A DNA stretch of 46,618 nt from contig MAAY01000047.1 of NCBI GenBank assembly GCA_002162795.1, positions 1-46,618 of the forward strand. Reading direction: 5' to 3'. A program made the position numbers and the translations under genes. Shown here piece after piece: positions 28,155 through 36,072 of the stretch. The stretch comes from Rhodobacterales bacterium 56_14_T64 (GTDB taxonomy: Bacteria; Pseudomonadota; Alphaproteobacteria; Rhodobacterales; Rhodobacteraceae). Position 1 is the stretch's first letter. Every line of letters begins with the position of its first letter. The notes below the pieces were generated by a model. The model did no database searches, was not told where the DNA came from, and saw only the letters and a list, made by a program, of their open reading frames with translations.

Positions 28155-29086
28155 TTGAACACTCGCTTTCTAAGTTCGCCTGCCAGCCCTTGCGGTGCAA
28201 ACAGTGTCAGCAACACCAGCACCACGCCGGCAATCAGCATATAGGCCGAGGTGATCGAGCTGCTCAGGTCGATGAGGTAGAACATGAAGATGACGCCGAT
28301 CAGCGGCCCGATGGTGGTGCCAGCCCCGCCCAGCAGCACCCAGAGCAGCGGAAAGATCGAATACTGCACGGTGGCAAATGTCGCCCCGGCATAACCAAAC
28401 AACAGCGCATAAGCCGCCCCTGCCAGACCTGAGATCGTGCCAGAGATGATGACCGCCTTCAGCTTATGGGTCACGGTATCATAGCCCAGCATCCGGGCGC
28501 GTTCCTCGTTCTCGCGGATCGCGACCAACGTGCGGCCAAACGGCGATTGCACCAGATGTGCCACCGCCAGAAAGCAGACTGAGAACAGCGCCAGCGCCGC
28601 GAAGTAGCGTCCGGTATCACTGCTTAGGTCCACGCCAAACAACACACGATCGGCTTGCTGTATTACAAAACCTTCGTCGCCGCGGGTATAGGTGCCAAAG
28701 TAAAGGATCGTCAGATATCCGGCCTGTGCGAACATCAGGGTGACGATCATGAAGGACACACCACTGGTGCGCAGAGCCAGAAACCCGATCACCGCCGAAA
28801 TAACCAGTGCCGACGCCAGCCCGACCACCAGAGCAGGGGCGGTGGTCAGATCGAACAGCTCCATCGACAGACCTAGCCCATACATGCCGGCGGCAAAGAA
28901 CAGCGCATGGCCAAGGCTCAGCAGCCCAGTGTAGCCGAACAGAAAGTTATAGCCGATGGCATAGACTGCCAGCACCATGATGCGCGACAGGTTGCCGACG
29001 TGATAGGTGGGCAGGATGAAAAACGCGACTGCAAGCAGGGTAATTGTGCCCAGATGCAGCAGGTTAGAACGTTGAGTATTGCTCAC
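28142..29086 (-). CDS. Branched-chain-type ABC transporter permease (LivM-like)
   Basis: A 314-residue permease with about nine membrane helices. NFLFGYTGLLSLGHALFFAAGMYG and LRTSGVSFMIVTLMFAQ are LivM landmarks, and GLAGAAYALLFGYAG is conserved. A GTG start at 29086 overlaps the last base of the livH-like stop, so the two permeases are translationally coupled. Confidence 0.92.
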   Translation of the reverse strand: MSNTQRSNLLHLGTITLLAVAFFILPTYHVGNLSRIMVLAVYAIGYNFLFGYTGLLSLGHALFFAAGMYGLGLSMELFDLTTAPALVVGLASALVISAVIGFLALRTSGVSFMIVTLMFAQAGYLTILYFGTYTRGDEGFVIQQADRVLFGVDLSSDTGRYFAALALFSVCFLAVAHLVQSPFGRTLVAIRENEERARMLGYDTVTHKLKAVIISGTISGLAGAAYALLFGYAGATFATVQYSIFPLLWVLLGGAGTTIGPLIGVIFMFYLIDLSSSITSAYMLIAGVVLVLLTLFAPQGLAGELRKRVFKWMP

Positions 29087-30009
29087 TAGGCCGATCTCCC
29101 CAGCAACCCTTGTGGGCGGAAGACCAGAACCATGGCCACCAGCAGCGTCGCGATGATCTTGGCTAGGGTCGGCGAGAAGAACACCGAGATGATGCCGTCG
29201 CTCATGCCGATCAGAATGGCGGCGATAATGGTGCCCGGCAGGCTACCAAGGCCACCAATGATCACGGTGATAAAGGCCAGCAGCAGCGGATCATGCCCCA
29301 TCAGGTAATGCGCCTGCTGGATTGGAACCACCAGCACCGCGCCAACGGCGGCCAGTCCAGCGCCCAGTCCAAACACCCACATATAGACCCGGTCCACCGG
29401 CACGCCAAAGGCCAACGCGGTTTCGCTGTCCAATTGCGTGGCGCGCATGATCAGGCCGATTTTGCTGCGGGTGATCAGCAACCACAACGTGGTCAGGATG
29501 GCCACGGCAGCAACGATCACGAACAGTTTGTAGCTGGTAATGCTCAACCCCCAGGGCCAGAACATCGCAAAGCCGCCTTCTCCGTATTCGAACCACGGCA
29601 GGGCAAGGCGCGTGTTGAACGGCGGCTGTACGGGGCGCGCATCGGGGCCAAATGTCATCAGTGTGGTTTGCTGGATGATATACAACAATCCGATGGTCGC
29701 CACGATGGTCCGGTCCGGATCATAGTTGATCTTTTGCAGGATCAGCTTATCGGCAGCCGCAGCCAGCAGCCCAACCACCAGCGGCGCAATGCCTAGCGCC
29801 ATCACAAAACCAATCGCAGGATGACCACCAATCAGCGATGTCACCCACCAGGCGATCACAGCGCCCAGCATATAAAATTCGCCATGTGCAACATTGACGA
29901 CGCGCATCACGCCAAAAACAATGCTCAGCCCCATGGCGGTCAGGGCCAGGATTGCCGCCGTAACAGCGCCCTCAAGCGAGGCCAGAAGTAAGTGAGGACC
30001 AAAGTCCAT
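29086..30009 (-). CDS. Branched-chain-type ABC transporter permease (LivH-like)
   Basis: A 307-residue permease with the LivH signatures ALTAMGLSIVFGVMRVVNVAHGEFYMLGA and GGLGSLPGTIIAAILIGM. Together with the LivM-like protein it forms the membrane channel. It is separated from the binding-protein gene by a strong hairpin. Confidence 0.92.
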   Translation of the reverse strand: MDFGPHLLLASLEGAVTAAILALTAMGLSIVFGVMRVVNVAHGEFYMLGAVIAWWVTSLIGGHPAIGFVMALGIAPLVVGLLAAAADKLILQKINYDPDRTIVATIGLLYIIQQTTLMTFGPDARPVQPPFNTRLALPWFEYGEGGFAMFWPWGLSITSYKLFVIVAAVAILTTLWLLITRSKIGLIMRATQLDSETALAFGVPVDRVYMWVFGLGAGLAAVGAVLVVPIQQAHYLMGHDPLLLAFITVIIGGLGSLPGTIIAAILIGMSDGIISVFFSPTLAKIIATLLVAMVLVFRPQGLLGRSA

Positions 30010-30056
30010 GAGTAATAACCTCGGTTTGAAGAGTTGTAATGCCTGGCCGATAGGCC

Positions 30057-30088
30057 GGGCCGCGCCTCCCCAAGGTTAAGCGCGGCCC
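30057..30088 (-). promoter_or_regulatory. GC-rich hairpin between binding-protein and permease genes
   Basis: GGGCCGCGC (30057-30065) and GCGCGGCCC (30080-30088) form a perfect 9-bp stem in the 104-bp gap. As between urtA and urtB, no T-run follows. It probably stabilises the binding-protein message or reduces expression of the permease genes. Confidence 0.65.
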
Positions 30089-30113
30089 TATCTTTTGTAG
30101 ACTAAACTAGGTC

Positions 30114-31412
30114 TTAGAAAGACTGAGTGGTGTAATCCACCTCGTCCTCATACAGACCATCCTCGATGGATGTCGTATGCTCGACCACCAACTTACCATC
30201 CGTAACTTTTGAGATGTACTGATGCCCAAAGGTCTGGTGCGTCTTGCCGTTGAAACGTTTCGCGCCCTGCGGATGATCATCCGACAGCGGCATATCCGAC
30301 ATCGCCTCAACAGCTTCGATCAGCTTCGCACGATCGGCCGGCCCCTGATAATTGGCAGTCTCCATGCCGCGTTTGATCACGTTCAGGGTCTCCCAGCAGC
30401 CGAACATGTGCGAGTAGGTCGACACGTCCTGTGCATCCTCCAGCGAGGCGCCATTATCATCGACGCCAACTGCGGCTCGATAGGCCTTGTCATGGCTGCT
30501 CTGGTCGGCCTGCGCATTGCGCGGGTTACCCTCCCAGAAATAGGTGCCCTCCAGGAACTCCAATCCGGGGCTCTTGATATCCACAGCTTCAAGGCTGTCG
30601 ATAAAGCCAAAAATCTCGGGGCTGCTGGGGCCAAAGAACTCACCCAGTTCTTTGACGAAGGTTAGAACTGCGGGGCCAACCATCACGTGATAGATCACTT
30701 CGGTCTCACGCGGAATGCGCGGGAAATACTTGGTGAATGATGTCTCGGTTGGCGGAATGGCAATCGCCTCAACCACTTCTCCGCCCTGCGCTTCGATCGC
30801 GGCAGTAAAGAAATCGCGGTGATCATGACCAAAGGCAAAATCAGGGAAGATCATGGTGACCTTCTTGCCCAGATTGTTGGCCACAAACGGTGCCATCGCC
30901 TGTACCTGGCTTTTCACATCCGTGATGCCCGGCTGCAATGTGTAGCGGTTCAACTTGCCGCTGGCGACGTGGTGACCTTCGGAGACCACAAAATACGGCA
31001 GCTTCAGCTCGCCGGCACGTGGGGCCGAGCCATAGACTACATGGCTGAACAGCGTACCAAATGCGATGTCACATTCGTGCTGGGTGGCGAATTTTTCAAG
31101 AACCTCGGCACCACGCTTGGGGTCGGTGCCATCATCTTCGGCGACGATTTCAACTGGGCGGCCATTGATCCCGCCCATGTCGTTGATGCGTTTCACCGCA
31201 GCTTCGGTGGTGCGGTTGTACCAGCGACCATAGGCTGCGCCGATGCCGGTGCGGTGCACCTGAAAGCCCAGTTTGATCGGAGCCGAGCTCTGTGCCTGGG
31301 CAAAGCCGCTCAGACCAGGTAGGGCGCTGGTGGCCGCAATCGCGCCGGTGCCAGCTGCCAAAGTTTTCAGCACTCCGCGGCGTGTAAATTTGGATTCGGG
31401 TTTAGTTACCAT
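30114..31412 (-). CDS. ABC transporter substrate-binding protein with Tat signal
   Basis: A 432-residue type I periplasmic binding protein (ANF/Peripla_BP_6 fold) opening IKLGFQVHRTGIGAAYGRW. The N-terminus carries a twin-arginine signal (FTRRGVLKTLAAG, RR at residues 11-12) ending near SGFAQAQ, so it is exported folded. I take the ATG at 31412, which has a perfect GGAGGTGA site, over the in-frame start at 31439. The ligand is not determined by sequence. The operon shares its upstream element with the enamidase and hydroxylase operons, so a pyridine carboxylate or similar ring is the best guess, rather than amino acids. Confidence 0.88.
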   Translation of the reverse strand: MVTKPESKFTRRGVLKTLAAGTGAIAATSALPGLSGFAQAQSSAPIKLGFQVHRTGIGAAYGRWYNRTTEAAVKRINDMGGINGRPVEIVAEDDGTDPKRGAEVLEKFATQHECDIAFGTLFSHVVYGSAPRAGELKLPYFVVSEGHHVASGKLNRYTLQPGITDVKSQVQAMAPFVANNLGKKVTMIFPDFAFGHDHRDFFTAAIEAQGGEVVEAIAIPPTETSFTKYFPRIPRETEVIYHVMVGPAVLTFVKELGEFFGPSSPEIFGFIDSLEAVDIKSPGLEFLEGTYFWEGNPRNAQADQSSHDKAYRAAVGVDDNGASLEDAQDVSTYSHMFGCWETLNVIKRGMETANYQGPADRAKLIEAVEAMSDMPLSDDHPQGAKRFNGKTHQTFGHQYISKVTDGKLVVEHTTSIEDGLYEDEVDYTTQSF

Positions 31413-31463
31413 TGTTTTCACCTCCCATAGACGCACCACTCATCTGGGCGCATTGCCTGCATC

Positions 31464-31480
31464 TTGTGTGTATACAAATG
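31464..31480 (-). promoter_or_regulatory. Shared 17-bp element, copy 1 (transporter operon)
   Basis: Read in the direction of the gene it precedes, the site is CATTTGTATACACACAA, 51 bp ahead of the binding-protein start. It matches the copies at 33069-33085 and 42008-42024 with consensus CATTWGYATACWMACAA, and its core is a GTATAC dyad. It is probably the operator of a common regulator. Confidence 0.7.
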
Positions 31481-31523
31481 ACTTGTCCAGTAATTTTTCC
31501 AAAGGACAAGGGGGTTAAGGGTG

Positions 31524-32843
31524 TTACATGCCGCGCGGTGTTGCCAGCAGCCACAGCCCAAAGATTGTATAAAGGATCATAAAAACCGCCAGCGGAAGCT
31601 GGCTGATCAGGGTCTGTCGTTTTGTCTTGTAAAGACGGGCTGCAAAACAATGCGCAATCAGAACCGAGATCACATGTGACAGCACCACACCCCCTGCCTG
31701 AATGAAGAACACCACCTGAACGCTGTTTTTTGTCTTTAGAAAACCTGTTGTTACCTGCGTCTTAGCCAGCCCTAGATAATTCGCGCCAGAGGTCAAGGGA
31801 TCGCTCAGGGCCAGCAGGGCGTATTGGCCGTTGACCAGAAAATAGATGAAAAAATGCGCAAAGTGATAGCCAAGTGCAATCGGAATGACCGACAAGGAAA
31901 ACCAGCAGAACGCGGTGGTGAAGGGAACCCGGTTCCTTGGCGCCAAGCTGCTGTTGGCGGCGCGGATGCCGATATAGGTCACCGCGGCAAAGACCGTGAC
32001 CAGCACCGCGTTCAGGGCCAGCATCCCATAAACGGACTGCCAGAAGATGGCAGATTTTCCCGGAAACATTAGCGGGTTCACGCCGATCTTGGCCAACCAC
32101 CAAAAACTCTCTTTCAACCCGTCAAAACTACCGACACCCAGCAGGGTGAGACAGAATACCGCAAGGCTGATGCTTGGCATGTTCAGCGAGAAAATCGACC
32201 AGCCAGGCAGGCCGATGCGCAATTCGGGTACCCAGCGAACGGGCGAGATCGCCGCGACAAGCTGGAATAGGATGGTGAAGGGCTCGCAGCGTGACAGCCA
32301 GACCTTGTCGCCAAACAGCACCATGCCGACAAAGGTAAACAGCCAGTACCCCAGCACAAATGTCGTCAGCCGTGCCGGATCGTCCGGCGCCGGATCGGCG
32401 ATCTCGAACACACCAAAACCCAAAAACACCAGCACCGCGATCCAGTGACCACAGGCCTTGGGCAATTTCAGATAGGGCGGCGCGGCTTGATAGCCGATCA
32501 GCACATGATACAGCCCGGTCCAGGGGTTCAGCAGGCTCCACAGATTGCCCAGTACCCCATGCGCCAGTACCAGCCCAACCCACCAAATCGCCCAGATCGT
32601 CAGTGAAAACAAATTGTTCAGCGGATCAGCTGTGCCAAAGGCTCCGATTGCGCTGATCGCAAACAGGAACGTCATCGAGGCAAAGCTGGTCACCAGCGGC
32701 ACAGTGTCGGGCAGGGGGGTGCGAAACAATGTCAGCGGTTTGAACGCCGCCAACAAACGCGACTCGGACAAATACGCTACGCCCACAATGGATGCCGCAA
32801 CCGCTACACATCCGGCGATGATATATAGATTGGTCGGCAGCAA
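31524..32843 (-). CDS. Polytopic membrane protein of unknown function
   Basis: At least 439 residues with about ten to twelve transmembrane helices and conserved-looking polar segments (NLWSLLNPWTGLY, SRCEPFTILFQL, GYHFAHFFIYFLVNGQYALLALSDPL). It is not a recognised transporter superfamily. The only standard start in frame is a TTG at 32843, but the open frame extends upstream to a stop near 33027 and encodes a signal-peptide-like run (LLIAGILGWVLQSLPAQAHA) with no ATG, GTG or TTG ahead of it. The true start is therefore probably upstream and non-standard, or the sequence has an error or mutation. It diverges from the enamidase gene and sits inside the heterocycle regulon, so a role in uptake or tolerance of the substrate is possible. 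Confidence 0.65.
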   Translation of the reverse strand: MLPTNLYIIAGCVAVAASIVGVAYLSESRLLAAFKPLTLFRTPLPDTVPLVTSFASMTFLFAISAIGAFGTADPLNNLFSLTIWAIWWVGLVLAHGVLGNLWSLLNPWTGLYHVLIGYQAAPPYLKLPKACGHWIAVLVFLGFGVFEIADPAPDDPARLTTFVLGYWLFTFVGMVLFGDKVWLSRCEPFTILFQLVAAISPVRWVPELRIGLPGWSIFSLNMPSISLAVFCLTLLGVGSFDGLKESFWWLAKIGVNPLMFPGKSAIFWQSVYGMLALNAVLVTVFAAVTYIGIRAANSSLAPRNRVPFTTAFCWFSLSVIPIALGYHFAHFFIYFLVNGQYALLALSDPLTSGANYLGLAKTQVTTGFLKTKNSVQVVFFIQAGGVVLSHVISVLIAHCFAARLYKTKRQTLISQLPLAVFMILYTIFGLWLLATPRGM

Positions 32844-33068
32844 TAAAACCAGAGCTTGCTCGGATGCATGTGCCTGTGCGGGCAGGGATTGCAGGACCCA
32901 GCCAAGGATGCCGGCGATTAATAAGGCGGGAAAAGAGCGTGAGATGTGTCTGAACCTTGGAAATATGTAAGTGATGTGCGCCAGCCTTATAGTCAGGCAG
33001 ATTGAAATCTGTACAGCGTCTTGCCTGCTGCCTCTTCAACCTTACAGGCTTGACGCTCGGAGTAAATA

Positions 33069-33085
33069 CATTAGCATACTAACAA
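33069..33085 (+). promoter_or_regulatory. Shared 17-bp element, copy 2 (enamidase)
   Basis: CATTAGCATACTAACAA, 27 bp upstream of the enamidase ATG, in the same orientation relative to the gene as the other two copies. Its centre TTAGCATACTAA is an imperfect 12-bp palindrome. The gap also serves the divergent membrane-protein gene. Confidence 0.7.
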
Positions 33086-33112
33086 ATAAAACACACCGTG
33101 GAGGCCCCGGCC

Positions 33113-34279
33113 ATGACCAAGAAACTTGTCGTCAAAAACATTGGCATGATACTGTCTGGCAAAATGGAGCAGCCGATCCTTGACGGTGACTGCCTGATTG
33201 CCATTGATGGCAAGATCCACGAGTGGGGTTATGAAAAAGACTTGGATACCGAGGATGCCACCTTGGTTGTTGACGCTCATGGCGTCACCTTGGCACCGGG
33301 GTTGATCGACAGTCACATCCACCCGGTGATCGGCGATTATACCCCGCGCCAGCAACAGCTTCATTGGATCGATTCGACCCTGCACGGCGGTGTCACCACG
33401 CTGATTTCTGCCGGTGAGGTGCATATGCCGGGCCGTCCCAAGGACATTGTCGGGCTCAAGGCGATGGCGATTGCGGCGCAACGCTGGTACGAAAATTTCC
33501 GTCCCTCGGGAATGAAGGTTCACGCCGGCGCGCCGGTGATCGAACACGGCATGGTCGAGCAGGATTTCAAGGATTTGGCCGATGCCGGTGTCAAACTGTT
33601 GGGTGAGGTCGGACTGGGCACCGTCAAGGACGGCAAGACTGCCAAACAGATGGTGGACTGGGCGCGGAAATACGGCATTCAGTCAACAATCCACACCGGC
33701 GGCCCTTCGATCCCCGGCTCGGGGTTGATCGATGCGGATATGGTGCTGGAAACCGGCACCGATATCATTGGCCACATCAACGGCGGCCATACTGCGCTGC
33801 CGGATGATCAGATCATGTGCCTGTGCGAAGGCTGTACTGCTGGACTAGAGATCGTTCACAACGGCAACGAACGCGCCGCGTTGTTGACCCTGAACACTGC
33901 GCGCGAGCTAAAGGTGATGGACCGCATCATTCTGGGGACCGATGGCCCTGCTGGATCGGGCGTTCAGCCGCTGGGAATCTTACGTATGGTGGCGATGCTA
34001 TCGTCGCTGGGTAATGTTCCGGCAGAAATCGCCTTCTGCTTTGCCAACGGCAATACGTCCCGCCAGCGCGAGTTGGATACCGGGCTGATCGAGCAGGGCT
34101 ATTGCGCTGATTTTGTGCTGATGGATCAGGCCCAGCACGCGCCGGGTAAAACGATGCTCGAGTCGGTTCAGCTGGGCAACCTGCCCGGTGTGGGCATGAC
34201 CATCATTGATGGCGTGGTCTGCAGTGAACGCAGCCGTAATACACCGCCAGCAACTCGCCTGCCTGAGGTTCTTGCTTAG
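33113..34279 (+). CDS. ena: Enamidase (amidohydrolase family)
   Basis: A 388-residue metal-dependent amidohydrolase closely resembling Eubacterium barkeri enamidase, which hydrolyses 1,4,5,6-tetrahydro-6-oxonicotinate to (S)-2-formylglutarate and ammonia. Shared landmarks include YTPRQQ, STLHGGVTTLISAG, MPGRPKD, GEVGLGTVK, HTGGPSIPGSG, GHINGGHTAL and the C-terminal SRNTPPATR. Likely binuclear metal ligands are H68, H70, E165, H194, H221 and D277. The ATG at 33113 follows GTGGAGG (33098-33104); an in-frame GTG at 33098 is part of that binding site. It stands alone on the plus strand with its own copy of the shared element, convergent with marR. Confidence 0.88.
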   Translation: MTKKLVVKNIGMILSGKMEQPILDGDCLIAIDGKIHEWGYEKDLDTEDATLVVDAHGVTLAPGLIDSHIHPVIGDYTPRQQQLHWIDSTLHGGVTTLISAGEVHMPGRPKDIVGLKAMAIAAQRWYENFRPSGMKVHAGAPVIEHGMVEQDFKDLADAGVKLLGEVGLGTVKDGKTAKQMVDWARKYGIQSTIHTGGPSIPGSGLIDADMVLETGTDIIGHINGGHTALPDDQIMCLCEGCTAGLEIVHNGNERAALLTLNTARELKVMDRIILGTDGPAGSGVQPLGILRMVAMLSSLGNVPAEIAFCFANGNTSRQRELDTGLIEQGYCADFVLMDQAQHAPGKTMLESVQLGNLPGVGMTIIDGVVCSERSRNTPPATRLPEVLA

Positions 34280-34300
34280 TAACTGGGAAGCTAGAAGGCG

Positions 34301-34324
34301 CTGCCCGGCCTGCCGGCTGGGCAG
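34301..34324. terminator. Hairpin between convergent enamidase and marR genes
   Basis: CTGCCC (34301-34306) pairs with GGGCAG (34319-34324), with further GC pairing inside the loop, midway between the two stop codons. On the plus strand it is followed by a T-rich stretch (AAGTTTGATTTGGTGTTT), so it is a likely terminator for the enamidase transcript. Confidence 0.6.
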
Positions 34325-34350
34325 AAGTTTGATTTGGTGTTTCGAGATTT

Positions 34351-34788
34351 TTAAGTCAGCTTGCGCAGCAGCTTTAATAATTTACGTTGTTCAGCGGCGG
34401 TCAGCGGCGCAAGTGTCTCGGCGGTGATCTGGTGCGCAACCGGGAACATGTTCTCGACCAGCTGTTGCCCCTGCGGCGAGAGTGAAATCAGGCTGCGCCG
34501 CTTGTCATTCGGGTCGGACTCGACCAACGCGTAACCCTTTTGGCGCAACCGATCCACCACTCCCTTGATGGTGGCGACATCCATCGATGCAAGCCGCCCC
34601 AAGTGGTTTTGCGAGCATTTTCCCTGCTCATACAGGCGCGCCAGTGCGGCGAACTGAGTTGCCGTGAGCCCCTGCAAGGCATGGGATTGATAGATCGCGG
34701 CGTGTTTCTGGCTGGCCAGGCGCATAATATAGCCGACCTGATCGTCCAGAATGTAGCTGTCTTGCGCGTCTGTCTTGGTCTCGGCCAT
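34351..34788 (-). CDS. MarR family transcriptional regulator
   Basis: A 145-residue winged-helix protein of the MarR type: helix ALQGLTATQFAALARL, recognition part NHLGRLASMDVATIKGVVDRL and the wing GYALVESDPNDKRRSLISLSPQG, with the family's DxRxxxxxLTxxG-like motif. MarR proteins are dimeric repressors often released by aromatic acids. I use the ATG at 34788, two codons inside a TTG alternative. It is the only regulator gene in the heterocycle region and therefore the first candidate to bind the shared 17-bp element. Confidence 0.88.
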   Translation of the reverse strand: MAETKTDAQDSYILDDQVGYIMRLASQKHAAIYQSHALQGLTATQFAALARLYEQGKCSQNHLGRLASMDVATIKGVVDRLRQKGYALVESDPNDKRRSLISLSPQGQQLVENMFPVAHQITAETLAPLTAAEQRKLLKLLRKLT

Positions 34789-34804
34789 GGTCAATCATCT
34801 CACT

Positions 34805-34844
34805 CACGTTTTATTCGTGGTATAATGAAAAATGCCGACGGGCA
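34805..34844 (-). promoter_or_regulatory. Inverted repeat and small terminator-like hairpin upstream of marR
   Basis: CACG and CGTG (34805-34819) flank a 7-base AT-rich centre 16 bp ahead of marR and could be an operator. Just upstream of it in the direction of transcription, TGCC-GACG-GGCA (34833-34844) is followed on the minus strand by a run of T residues, a plausible small terminator for the long catabolic operon. No copy of the shared 17-bp element is present here. Confidence 0.35.
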
Positions 34845-34909
34845 ATGTCGATCACGAGAAGCTTTGAGCGGTTATGCCCTTCGTTTCCCGTGACCCGACT
34901 AGCGCTAAG

Positions 34910-35494
34910 CTACCGTAATCCGTCTTTGCCCACAGCATCACTGCTGGTCAGCCCACCCACACGGGGCAGGGGGCGACCACTGTCGGTCACCGCCACGGCC
35001 ACCATGATTTCATTGGCACGCGGCGCATCGTTCAGGCGCACCTCGATACCGTCGAAATGACTGCGCACATAAGCCGCATCCTTATGGCCCAGTGGCACAT
35101 CCAGCACCTGACCGGGGCTGCCCATTTTCTTCGAAGAGGCGACAAGCGCCGCGCCTTTTTCAACAGCCTCACGCAGGGGGGCTCCCATTTTGGGATGCAG
35201 AATGGCGGCGGCATGTTCCAACTCGCCGTTCTCGCCAACCATCGCTGATTTGCCATAGCTTTCGGCCTGCTCAGGGGGGATGCCCAAGGCCGCCACACAT
35301 TTGGCCCCCAGCAATCCGCCCAACTCGGCACCGATTTCCATCAGGTCCGACAGGTCCTCGTGATATTGCCCGGCAAAGGGATTTGCGATCACCGCCACAG
35401 CCACCGCCTTGCGGGTCGGAGGGTTAATGATGCGGCCAATTTCAGAATGTGTCTCCTCGACATTCACCGCAATCTTGCGAATTTGAGCTTTCAT
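34910..35494 (-). CDS. AA_synth (DUF1185) family protein, second paralogue
   Basis: A 194-residue protein of the amino acid synthesis family (PF06684, formerly DUF1185). It shares with its upstream neighbour NPFAGxY, YGKxxxVGExGELEHxA, SSKKxGxxGxxLDVPxxHxxAAYVRSHFD and NDAPRANE. The family has a chorismate-mutase-like fold in known structures, but no reaction is established. Conserved Ser, Lys, Glu and His residues make an enzymatic role likely. The start overlaps the first paralogue's stop (ATGA). As the last gene of the hydroxylase-reductase operon it should act on an intermediate, or as a partner, of that pathway. Confidence 0.8.
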   Translation of the reverse strand: MKAQIRKIAVNVEETHSEIGRIINPPTRKAVAVAVIANPFAGQYHEDLSDLMEIGAELGGLLGAKCVAALGIPPEQAESYGKSAMVGENGELEHAAAILHPKMGAPLREAVEKGAALVASSKKMGSPGQVLDVPLGHKDAAYVRSHFDGIEVRLNDAPRANEIMVAVAVTDSGRPLPRVGGLTSSDAVGKDGLR

Positions 35495-36072
35495 CGTAAT
35501 CCATCCTCTCCTTTGATGTCCCAGGCTTCCAACCCGCCAGAACGGGAGTGGACACGAGCACCCGTTGTCATCACCAATGCAAAGGCCAGCTCATTTGCGC
35601 GAGGCGCGTCGTTACAGCCGACTTCCATTGAATCGAAATGGCTACGTACATAAGCAGCGTTGATATGGGTGATCGGCACATCCAGCCGCGCGCCGACGCC
35701 GCCGACCTTTTTCGACGAGGGCACAATGGCGTTGGCAGTGCCCAGCGACTGCCGCATGGCATAGCCGCCCGGCGCATGCCACAGCGCGCCATGCTCCAGC
35801 TCTCCGCCTTCGCCGACCAGCGACCCCTTGCCGTAGCCTTCGATCTTGTCCGCGCCACCCAGCATTTCGAGCAACCGTTCAGCCATCTCCAGGCCCAGAG
35901 GTTTCAGATCCTCCATGAAACCTTGGATCTCGGGCTCATAACGACCTGCGAACGGGTTCTTGATGATGGCCAACATCGACCCGCGCAGCAGGGGCGTCTC
36001 GGCAACCGGGCCGCCTTCGTGGTGAATTTCTTCACGCGATGAGACGATTTTTCGGATGATTAATTCAGGCAT
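35491..36072 (-). CDS. AA_synth (DUF1185) family protein, first paralogue
   Basis: A 193-residue paralogue of the next gene with the same conserved blocks (NPFAGRY, YGKGSLVGEGGELEH, SSKKVGGVGARLDVP, NDAPRANE). It differs mainly in the central segment and the N-terminus. I use the ATG at 36072, which overlaps the UPF0280 stop by eight bases, rather than an in-frame ATG at 36114. Two coupled, divergent copies suggest a heteromeric complex. The function is unknown. Confidence 0.8.
   Translation of the reverse strand: MPELIIRKIVSSREEIHHEGGPVAETPLLRGSMLAIIKNPFAGRYEPEIQGFMEDLKPLGLEMAERLLEMLGGADKIEGYGKGSLVGEGGELEHGALWHAPGGYAMRQSLGTANAIVPSSKKVGGVGARLDVPITHINAAYVRSHFDSMEVGCNDAPRANELAFALVMTTGARVHSRSGGLEAWDIKGEDGLR

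Noticed and set aside
26735-31412. Second urea or amide transporter
   Set aside because: The binding protein lacks the UrtA segments seen at 19001-20278, its permease has no UrtB-type extension, and its control element is shared with the heterocycle genes instead.
32626-33039. Alternative minus-strand frame overlapping the start of the membrane protein, considered as its true N-terminus after a frameshift
   Set aside because: Its residues are not hydrophobic or signal-like, whereas the in-frame extension is. No frameshift is needed to explain the hydrophobic lead.
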